A stretch of 12,014 nucleotides of DNA from Gammaproteobacteria bacterium (lineage in GTDB: Bacteria > Pseudomonadota > Gammaproteobacteria > Steroidobacterales > Woeseiaceae): positions 1 through 12,014 of the forward strand of contig JAOUNK010000062.1 of the NCBI GenBank assembly GCA_029881015.1, given 5' to 3'. Each line of letters starts with the position of its first letter. The stretch's first letter is position 1. This document shows, piece by piece, positions 6,466-12,014 of the stretch. Made by a program: the position numbers and the translations under genes. The notes below the pieces were generated by a model, which made no database searches, had not been told where the DNA came from, and was given only the letters and a program-made list of their open reading frames with translations.

Positions 6466-7200
6466 GTGGGATCGACAAGCAATGCCTTCAAACTCATCCA
6501 GGCGATCGTGGACAGCGGCAATGACGGCGCGACGTTTACGAGCATCGTCGGCGATAGCGGAGTACCGAAATCAACGGCGCACAGACTGTTGCGCGAACTG
6601 ACCGAGATCGGCGCCATTGAGCACGAGGAAGGCAGCAGAACCTACGCTGGCGGGTTATTGCTGGCTCGGCTGGGCTCGGCGGTTATGTCGAAATATGACA
6701 TCCGCAACAAGACCTACCCTCACCTCCTGCGTCTCCACGAACAGACCGGCCATACGGTAACGCTGGGCGTCCGGGACGGCGGTCAGGGCACCTATGTCGA
6801 CAAGATCGAGAATCGCAACTTCGGTATTCGTCTGCATTCGGAGATCGGCAAGTCCTTTCCGTTGCACTGCACCGGTATCGGTAAGGTGATGCTTGCGTGG
6901 TCAAGCGCGGCCGAGCGGCAACTTGCCATGGCAGGCAAACTGAAGGCCTATACAAGGAACACGATCACCGACAAGAAAGAGCTGGCTCAGTCGCTGAAGA
7001 CCATACGCAGTAACGGTTATGGAATCGACGACGAGGAAATTACACGTGGCTTTGTTTGCATTGCAGCGCCGGTGTTCGGCCCGGACGGAAATATTGCGGG
7101 TGCCTTGAGTTGCACGTTACCAACCTACGTCCGCGACGAGCGTGGCATCGACAACGAGATCGCACTCGTTGTCCAGGCGGCAGCGGATGCGTCCAGATAA
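6466..7200 (+). CDS. IclR-family transcriptional regulator, probably controlling eda-kdgK (KdgR-like)
   Basis: A 244-residue protein with the two-domain IclR layout. A winged helix-turn-helix occupies about residues 5-65, with recognition helix near GVPKSTAHRLLRELTEIG (32-49). A C-terminal effector domain (80-240) contains FPLHCTGIGKVMLAW (131-145) and the conserved GYGIDDEE/TRGFVCIAAPVF stretch (184-204). The GTG start has GGGGGA five bases ahead; the only nearby ATG upstream runs into a stop within six codons, so GTG is right. The gene is divergent from eda-kdgK, with two GTTC/GAAC palindromes between, a classic arrangement for a local repressor. Family members of the KdgR type bind KDG or related keto-deoxy acids, and that is the natural guess for the ligand. 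Family confidence is high; the specific role is inferred from position only. Confidence 0.9.
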   Translation: MGSTSNAFKLIQAIVDSGNDGATFTSIVGDSGVPKSTAHRLLRELTEIGAIEHEEGSRTYAGGLLLARLGSAVMSKYDIRNKTYPHLLRLHEQTGHTVTLGVRDGGQGTYVDKIENRNFGIRLHSEIGKSFPLHCTGIGKVMLAWSSAAERQLAMAGKLKAYTRNTITDKKELAQSLKTIRSNGYGIDDEEITRGFVCIAAPVFGPDGNIAGALSCTLPTYVRDERGIDNEIALVVQAAADASR

Positions 7201-7214
7201 TCGAATGACGTCTT

Positions 7215-8033
7215 TCACACTCGATACTCCACGAGCTCGCCCGATACCGGACAACGAAACGCCAGGCGACAGGCGACCAGCTGCAGGTCGACCTCATCGT
7301 GCGCAGCATCGCCGTACAGGCGATCGCCAACGATCGGGAATCCGAGACCTGCGAGGTGGCGTCGCACCTGGTGCTTGCGACCGGTCTCGATGCGCACATC
7401 GACCAGCGATCGACCGTCCTCCGTCTTTGCGAAGGCGAATTCGCTGACTGCGTGTTTGCCGTCTATATCCGCGTCCACCCGGCAAGGGTTTTCATGCCGG
7501 GAGAAGTCGCCCTTCACCCAGGCCTGGTAGCGCTTGTCGACCTCACGATTTCGAAACAGCAGTGACAGATCTGCGGCGGTATTCCTGGAGTGAGCGACGA
7601 GAATCAATCCGCTGGCCGCCCGGTCGAGTCGATGTACCACGAATGCAGGGCGTTCCGGCCGAAGGTTGCGTTCCGCCCAACGCGCGAGGGTACAGTGGTC
7701 GCCCCACTTCGACCCCTGCGATCTCATGCCATAGAGCTTGTTCCACACTGAGTATTCACCGACGTCTGCTACCAGCAACGGTTCCGCCGGTTCCTCGGCC
7801 AGAATGTCAGCATTGTAGTAGAGATGTATTTCGTCACCCGCCTGCAGTTCCCGCTTGGCACGTCGCAAGCGTTGCGTATTGCTCCCCCGCGTTATCCAGA
7901 CAGCGCCCCTGGTCATCGCGTCCTTGACACGGCGCTTCGAAAGCCCGCTCTCCTGGTACAGCAGGTTTACTGCATTCTCACCGGGCGTTTTGACACGCAC
8001 GTGCAGTTCAAGATGCTCAGCTGGCTGGACCAT
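7215..8033 (-). CDS. RluA-family RNA pseudouridine synthase with N-terminal S4-like domain
   Basis: A 272-residue protein. Residues about 28-75 form an S4-like RNA-binding segment (SGLSKRRVKDAM, then LQAGDEIHLYY). The catalytic domain follows, with HRLDRAASGL (134-143). Asp137 is the nucleophile of the family, and the usual Thr before Ser-Gly is replaced by Ala. The C-terminal TGRKHQVRRHLAGLGFPIVGDRLYGD block is the conserved RluA end (TGRxHQ(I/V)R). Such enzymes isomerise specific uridines in rRNA or tRNA; which RNA is modified here cannot be read. The ATG lies 17 bases inside the end of hexR and has no ribosome binding site of its own, so it is probably translated by ribosomes terminating on hexR. 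Its 3' end is convergent with the IclR-type gene, 14 bases apart, with no terminator visible between them. Confidence 0.88.
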   Translation of the reverse strand: MVQPAEHLELHVRVKTPGENAVNLLYQESGLSKRRVKDAMTRGAVWITRGSNTQRLRRAKRELQAGDEIHLYYNADILAEEPAEPLLVADVGEYSVWNKLYGMRSQGSKWGDHCTLARWAERNLRPERPAFVVHRLDRAASGLILVAHSRNTAADLSLLFRNREVDKRYQAWVKGDFSRHENPCRVDADIDGKHAVSEFAFAKTEDGRSLVDVRIETGRKHQVRRHLAGLGFPIVGDRLYGDAAHDEVDLQLVACRLAFRCPVSGELVEYRV

Positions 8034-8856
8034 AGTTCAACGTCAATGCCTCTTTGCTACGCCTGAGATTTTCAGCGGCGGTATCCCCGGCGGCGATTGC
8101 CACGGCAACATGCAGCGCATCCAGCAAGGTGAGCTGCACGAGCCTGGAGATCATCGGGGTGTAGATGTTCGTGTCTTCGTAGGAGCCGCATCCGACTACG
8201 ACGTTCGCAACATGGGCGAGCTCGGATTCTCGCTCCGTCAATGCGACGATCACCGCTCCATTATCCCGAGCCTTGGTAAGCGACGGTATCAGCTCACCCC
8301 AGTTACCCGATTTGGAGATTGCAAGAATGATTTCACCCTGCCCGGCGATGGAAGCGAACTGACGAATAGTCGCGTTGTCGGTCAATGCGCTGCAGGGCAT
8401 GCCCAGGCGAAAAAACTTGTGGCAGGCATCGCCGGCAACGTGTCCGGATGCGCCCAGCCCGGCGAACACCCATTGCCTGGCAGCGACCATGTGCGCGACG
8501 ACTTCGTCGAGCGGCATGGTGGACAGCGTGCCGCGCAAATCCACGAGCGCGCGAATCGACGCATCGACCACCTTGGTCACGGCATCGGCCGTCGCGTCGT
8601 CGGCACGAACATCCTGGTGAATGTAACTGTCCGGTCGGCTCAGCGCCTCGGTCAGCCGAATAGTCAGTTCGCGAAATCCGCTCAGCCCGATGCGCCTGCA
8701 GAAGCGGATGACGGACGGCTCACTGGCCCCGCTCTCCCTCGCCACCTTCGCCACGGTCGATTCAGCCGCTTCCCGAGGGTGGTCGAGGACCCAGGTCGCG
8801 ACGCGCTTTTCGGCGTCGCTCAGGCGTTCGGTCGATTCATGAATACGATCCAGCAT
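8017..8856 (-). CDS. hexR: HexR-like transcriptional regulator (RpiR/MurR family) of central sugar metabolism
   Basis: A 279-residue RpiR-family regulator. The N-terminal helix-turn-helix domain spans about 1-75, with AKVARESGASEPSVIRFCRR (36-55). A SIS sugar-phosphate-binding domain spans about 125-255, with GLGASGHVA (133-141) and ISKSGNWGEL (180-189). Ser137 and Ser181 sit where, as I recall, P. putida HexR uses Ser140 and Ser184 to contact KDPG. The start MLDRIHESTERLSDAEKRVA lines up with E. coli HexR (MLEKIQSQ...LSKSERKVA), supporting this ATG although no ribosome binding site precedes it. HexR homologues bind boxes of the form TGTARTAAWATTACA and are released by KDPG. Two such boxes lie between this gene and zwf, one over its own start codon, so it probably represses both. 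The pseudouridine synthase gene overlaps its end by 17 bases. Confidence 0.93.
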   Translation of the reverse strand: MLDRIHESTERLSDAEKRVATWVLDHPREAAESTVAKVARESGASEPSVIRFCRRIGLSGFRELTIRLTEALSRPDSYIHQDVRADDATADAVTKVVDASIRALVDLRGTLSTMPLDEVVAHMVAARQWVFAGLGASGHVAGDACHKFFRLGMPCSALTDNATIRQFASIAGQGEIILAISKSGNWGELIPSLTKARDNGAVIVALTERESELAHVANVVVGCGSYEDTNIYTPMISRLVQLTLLDALHVAVAIAAGDTAAENLRRSKEALTLNYGPAS

Positions 8857-8870
8857 GTAGCAATACTACA
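8856..8870. promoter_or_regulatory. HexR-type operator overlapping the hexR start codon
   Basis: TGTAGCAATACTACA has perfect five-base arms (TGTAG/CTACA) round a five-base centre, the spacing of the HexR consensus TGTARTAAWATTACA. Its first base is the A of the minus-strand hexR ATG. It also covers a possible minus-strand -10 (TAGTAT, plus-strand 8863-8868) six bases before that ATG. This suggests negative autoregulation and a leaderless hexR transcript. Confidence 0.66.
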
Positions 8871-8882
8871 GCTTTTCTGTAG
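8866..8882. repeat. Inverted repeat CTACAG-N5-CTGTAG interlocked with the HexR box
   Basis: CTACAG (8866-8871) and CTGTAG (8877-8882) are exact reverse complements separated by CTTTT. The left arm is shared with the HexR box at 8856-8870, so three TGTAG-type half-sites lie in 27 bases. It may be a second overlapping protein site or a small hairpin; the sequence alone cannot tell. Confidence 0.5.
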
Positions 8883-8918
8883 CGACAGATAATTTTGTTG
8901 GCATAACCGGGGTATATG

Positions 8919-8933
8919 TGTAGTAAAATTCCG
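8919..8933 (+). promoter_or_regulatory. HexR-type operator at the zwf promoter
   Basis: TGTAGTAAAATTCCG agrees with the HexR consensus TGTARTAAWATTACA at 13 of 15 positions, differing only near the right end. It lies 18 bases before the zwf ATG. A possible promoter is TTGGCA (8898-8903) with a 17-base spacer to TAGTAA (8921-8926), so the box would cover the -10. Repression of zwf-pgl-edd by HexR, relieved by KDPG, is the expected consequence. Confidence 0.6.
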
Positions 8934-8950
8934 GTCCTCAGGAGAGTTCC

Positions 8951-10423
8951 ATGGCAAACTTTATTCCGGTCGACGAGTTCGACCTGATCATCTTCGGCGC
9001 CACCGGCGATCTCGCGATGCGCAAGCTCATGCCGGCGCTCTACCATCGCGTGCGCGACGGCCAGGTAACCGGCGACAGTCGCATTATCGGGGCAAGCCGC
9101 GGCGCGTTGAGTCGCGACGACTATCTCGCGACGGTCGAAACGGCGTTGCGTGACCACCTGCGCGAAGACGATTTCCAGGACGAAGAATGGCACAAGCTGC
9201 GGGATCGCATTGACTACGTGCAATGCGATGCATTTGCGCCCGAAGCATGGGATGGCCTGGTCAACATCCTCAACCAGTCAGGTAATCGCGTACGGGTGGC
9301 GTACCTCGCTACCGCTCCCGGCCTGTTCGGTCCGATCGCAAAAGGGATGAGCCAGAATGCGCTCGTCACGGAGTCGAGCCGCATTGTTCTCGAGAAGCCG
9401 CTCGGACACGACTACGAATCGGCCTACGCCATCAACGAGCAGGTCGGCGAGTGTTTTGCCGAAAACCAGATCTACCGAATCGATCACTATCTCGGCAAGG
9501 AAACGGTGCAAAACCTGCTGGCTCTGCGGTTCGCGAATTCGCTGTTCGAACCCTTGTGGCGCCGCGGGTCAATCGACCATGTGCAGATCACCGTTGCCGA
9601 AGACCTCGGTGTCGGTGGGCGCATCGAGTTCTATGACAAGGTAGGCGCGCTACGCGATATGGTCCAGAACCACATCCTGCAGCTTGTCTGCCTGGTCGCC
9701 ATGGAATCGCCATCGAGCCTGCACCACGATGCCGTGCGCAACGAGAAAATAAAGGTGCTTCAGGCGCTGCGGCCGATCTCGGCAGACAGTCTCCGCACGA
9801 CAACCGTGCGCGGCCAGTACACCGCCGGTGCCATCAGGAGTGAGACCGTTCCCGGGTACATGGAAGAGCTGGGCGGTTCGGCAAGTGCCACAGAAACCTT
9901 TGTGGCGCTAAAGCTCGAGATAGATAACTGGCGCTGGTCGAACGTGCCTTTCTACATTCGCACGGGAAAACGGCTGAAGGCCAAGCATTCGGAGATCGTC
10001 GTGCAGTTCCAGGAAGTTCCCCACTCGATCTTTCCGGAACAGACATTCAATGTGCAACCGAATCGCCTGATCATGCGCTTACAACCCGACGAAGGCGTCA
10101 AGTTGTCGCTCATGGCAAAGGAGCCCGGCCCTGGCGGGTTCGACCTGCGCCCCGTGGCGCTCGACCTCAGTTTTGAAGAAACCTTCGGCATACGTTACCC
10201 GGATGCCTACGAGCGCCTGCTCATGGAGGTCCTGCGTGGCAACCCCGCCCTGTTCATGCGTCGCGATGAAGTCGAAGCGGCATGGCAATGGGCCGACTCG
10301 ATTATCGAAGGCTGGTCGTCGACAAAACAGAAGGTTGAATCCTATGTCGCAGGATCCTGGGGGCCCTCGGGCGCGTCACTCCTGCTCGACCGCGACGGCC
10401 GCGCCTGGCTGCCGGAGACCTGA
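8951..10423 (+). CDS. zwf: Glucose-6-phosphate 1-dehydrogenase
   Basis: A 490-residue cytoplasmic enzyme of standard length. It has the nucleotide-binding FGATGDLAMRKL (15-26), EKPLGHD (148-154) with the conserved Lys149, and the family signature RIDHYLGKE (176-184) that binds the substrate phosphate. The catalytic His lies in MVQNHILQL (His241). It oxidises glucose-6-phosphate to 6-phosphogluconolactone and reduces NADP+ or NAD+; coenzyme choice cannot be settled by reading. AGGAG six bases before the ATG is the strongest ribosome binding site in the window. The gene opens the run zwf-pgl-edd, with pgl starting at the base after the stop, and is divergent from hexR with a HexR-like box over its promoter. 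The unusual AEDLGVGGRIEFYD stretch is a mild variation of the usual AExxGxxGRxxYYD. Confidence 0.97.
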   Translation: MANFIPVDEFDLIIFGATGDLAMRKLMPALYHRVRDGQVTGDSRIIGASRGALSRDDYLATVETALRDHLREDDFQDEEWHKLRDRIDYVQCDAFAPEAWDGLVNILNQSGNRVRVAYLATAPGLFGPIAKGMSQNALVTESSRIVLEKPLGHDYESAYAINEQVGECFAENQIYRIDHYLGKETVQNLLALRFANSLFEPLWRRGSIDHVQITVAEDLGVGGRIEFYDKVGALRDMVQNHILQLVCLVAMESPSSLHHDAVRNEKIKVLQALRPISADSLRTTTVRGQYTAGAIRSETVPGYMEELGGSASATETFVALKLEIDNWRWSNVPFYIRTGKRLKAKHSEIVVQFQEVPHSIFPEQTFNVQPNRLIMRLQPDEGVKLSLMAKEPGPGGFDLRPVALDLSFEETFGIRYPDAYERLLMEVLRGNPALFMRRDEVEAAWQWADSIIEGWSSTKQKVESYVAGSWGPSGASLLLDRDGRAWLPET

Positions 10424-11110
10424 ATGATGGAAAATCTGTTAGAGAGTCGCGAAGCGGCGTCAGTCGCCGCCGCCGCAAAGGTCACAAGCGCTTTGCGTCG
10501 CCGCCTGGATGCGGGGCAATCGACCTCGCTGGTCGTCAGCGGCGGCACGACACCGGCGCGGTGCTTCGAGGAACTGGCAAAGCAGGACATCGCATGGCGC
10601 AATGTCGCCGTGCTGGCTTCTGATGAGCGCTGGGTGCCACCCACGCACGACGACAGCAACGAAAAACTGATACGCGATACGCTGCTGGTCGGCAATGCAA
10701 AGGACGCGGATTTCCTGCCTTTTTACACAGACCAGATTGCGATCGAGGAGCAATGCCGGATTCTCAACGAGGATATTCGCCTGGCTCCGCTGCCTTTCGG
10801 CTGTGCGTTGCTGGGCATGGGCACTGACGGCCATTTCGCGTCCCTGTTCCCCGACGCCGAGAACCTGAAAGAAGGTCTGGACGCCAACTCACTTACATTG
10901 TGTATTCCCGTGCAAACCGCCGCGAGTCCGCACCGGCGCGTCAGCCTGACGTTGTCAGCCCTGGCGCGCAGCGACGAGATCGTCCTGCTGTTCTTCGGTG
11001 ACGACAAGCGCGCCGTCTATGAAGACGCGAGGAATGGGAACATCAATCTACCCGTAGCTCGCCTGCTACGACAAAAGCGTGCCCCGGTCAGTGTGTACTG
11101 GGCCCCATAA
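10424..11110 (+). CDS. pgl: 6-phosphogluconolactonase (DevB/SOL type)
   Basis: A 228-residue protein of the glucosamine-6-phosphate isomerase/6-phosphogluconolactonase superfamily, of normal length. It shows SGGTTP (39-44), SDERWVP (66-72) and GMGTDGHFASLFP (131-143). His137 is the expected catalytic base, and Phe replaces the more usual Thr after it. It hydrolyses 6-phosphogluconolactone to 6-phosphogluconate, the step between Zwf and Edd. The ATG follows the zwf TGA directly, with GGAG at 10414-10417 inside the end of zwf; a second ATG at 10427 is an equally good start. The gap to edd is ten bases. All three genes are clearly one operon. Confidence 0.95.
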   Translation: MMENLLESREAASVAAAAKVTSALRRRLDAGQSTSLVVSGGTTPARCFEELAKQDIAWRNVAVLASDERWVPPTHDDSNEKLIRDTLLVGNAKDADFLPFYTDQIAIEEQCRILNEDIRLAPLPFGCALLGMGTDGHFASLFPDAENLKEGLDANSLTLCIPVQTAASPHRRVSLTLSALARSDEIVLLFFGDDKRAVYEDARNGNINLPVARLLRQKRAPVSVYWAP

Positions 11111-11120
11111 GGTCAAGTCT

Positions 11121-12014
11121 ATGAATGCAACCGTTGATCGCGTCACCCGGCGAATCCAGGCTCGCAGCGAACAAAGCCGCGGCGAGTATCTTGCGCGCAT
11201 CCACAAAGCCGCGAATGGCGGCCCGACGCGTGTGAACCTGTCATGCAGTAACCTCGCGCACGCCATGGCAGCATCCAGCAAGATGGAGAAGAAAGCGCTG
11301 GCCGGACACGACGTTCCGAATATCGGCATTGTTTCTGCCTACAACGACATGTTGAGCGCACATCAGCCGTTCGAGACCTACCCCGCGCGGATCAAGCATG
11401 CGGCAGCACACCTTGGTGCGGTGGCCCAGCTGGCGGGTGGCGTTCCCGCGATGTGCGATGGCGTCACGCAGGGACAGGACGGCATGGACCTGTCGCTCTT
11501 CAGCCGCGACGTCATTGCCTTGTCGACGGCCGTGTCGCTTTCGCATGAGATGTTCGATGCGGTTATCTGCCTGGGTATTTGTGACAAGATCGTTCCAGGC
11601 ATGCTGATCGGCGCATTGTCGTTCGGCCACCTGCCGGTGGCCTTTGCGCCTGCCGGCCCGATGGTTTCCGGGCTGTCCAACAAGGACAAGGCGCACGTTC
11701 GCGAGCAGTATGCTGCCGGCCGCATTGGCCGCGACGAATTGCTCGAGTCCGAGTCCGCCGCTTACCATGCACCGGGGACCTGCACGTTCTACGGCACAGC
11801 CAACAGCAACCAGATGCTGATGGAGTTCATGGGCATGCAGTTGCCCAGCGGCTCGTTCGTCAACCCTGGCACGCCCTTGCGGGATCTCCTGACCGATGAG
11901 GCGGTTCGAACGGTGCTCGCCAACACGAACCATGGAGAACACTACACACCGGTTGGCGAAGTCATCGGTGAGAAGTCGATCGTCAACGCCATTGTCGGAC
12001 TGCTGGCAACGGGA
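11121..12014 (+). CDS. edd: 6-phosphogluconate dehydratase, N-terminal part cut by the window edge
   Basis: An open frame of 298 codons from an ATG ten bases after pgl, with no stop before the window ends; the complete enzyme is usually about 600 residues, so roughly half is present. It matches the IlvD/Edd dehydratase family: VSAYNDMLSAHQP (71-83), MCDGVTQGQDGM (111-122), CLGICDKIVPG (150-160) and GTCTFYGTANSNQM (219-232). Cys154 in CDK and Cys221 in GTCTFYGTA are the expected ligands of the labile [4Fe-4S] cluster. DGVTQG with Q and FYGTA rather than the IlvD forms favour Edd over dihydroxyacid dehydratase, as does the zwf-pgl context. The enzyme converts 6-phosphogluconate to KDPG, the inducer of HexR and substrate of Eda. 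The ribosome binding site is weak (AAGG at 11109-11112). Genes such as glk and another eda often follow, but lie outside. Confidence 0.95.
   Translation, partial: MNATVDRVTRRIQARSEQSRGEYLARIHKAANGGPTRVNLSCSNLAHAMAASSKMEKKALAGHDVPNIGIVSAYNDMLSAHQPFETYPARIKHAAAHLGAVAQLAGGVPAMCDGVTQGQDGMDLSLFSRDVIALSTAVSLSHEMFDAVICLGICDKIVPGMLIGALSFGHLPVAFAPAGPMVSGLSNKDKAHVREQYAAGRIGRDELLESESAAYHAPGTCTFYGTANSNQMLMEFMGMQLPSGSFVNPGTPLRDLLTDEAVRTVLANTNHGEHYTPVGEVIGEKSIVNAIVGLLATG

Noticed and set aside
7855..8892. A 345-codon plus-strand open frame antisense to hexR
   Set aside because: HexR motifs on the minus strand explain the region; the antisense product is His/Gly/Arg-rich shadow coding.
11241..11942. A 233-codon minus-strand open frame antisense to edd
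   Set aside because: The plus strand encodes the conserved Edd motifs through this whole interval.

Overview
The window reads as about 12 kb of a GC-rich (roughly 60%) gammaproteobacterial chromosome, densely packed with metabolic genes. The main taxonomic clue is a HexR-type regulator divergent from zwf with HexR-like boxes between them, an arrangement typical of gamma- and some betaproteobacteria. A marine lineage such as the Woeseiaceae is a guess from the mixture of genes, not something the sequence proves. I saw no RNA genes, insertion sequences, CRISPR arrays or phage genes, and no gap longer than about 120 bases.

Left part (1-3276). The 3' end of a proline racemase / 4-hydroxyproline epimerase family gene runs into an FAD-dependent D-amino-acid (D-hydroxyproline) dehydrogenase, with stop and start sharing one base. 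Together they look like the start of hydroxyproline catabolism: L-to-D epimerisation, then oxidation. Next come a minus-strand two-helix membrane protein of unknown function and a divergent MFS transporter.

Middle part (3273-7200). A minus-strand set eda > kdgK > NSS transporter has an ATGA overlap between the first two and a 23-base gap before the third. It is divergent from an IclR-family regulator. KdgK and Eda convert 2-keto-3-deoxygluconate via KDPG to pyruvate and glyceraldehyde-3-phosphate, the shared lower branch for sugar acids and uronates. The 120-base eda/iclR gap holds a perfect 16-base palindrome and a second imperfect copy 19 bases away, which are very probably the operators of this regulator.

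Right part (7215-12014). A minus-strand pair hexR > RluA-type pseudouridine synthase overlaps by 17 bases. Divergent from it is zwf > pgl > edd, the upper Entner-Doudoroff route from glucose-6-phosphate to KDPG; edd is cut by the window edge. Two HexR-like boxes lie between hexR and zwf, one over the hexR start codon and one over the likely zwf promoter.

The two catabolic blocks meet at KDPG: the zwf-pgl-edd block makes it, the eda-kdgK block cleaves it (and makes it from KDG), and HexR homologues sense it. The pathway is therefore divided between two regulators. I found no convincing new defence, mobile or RNA system; the items of interest are regulatory architecture and gene context.
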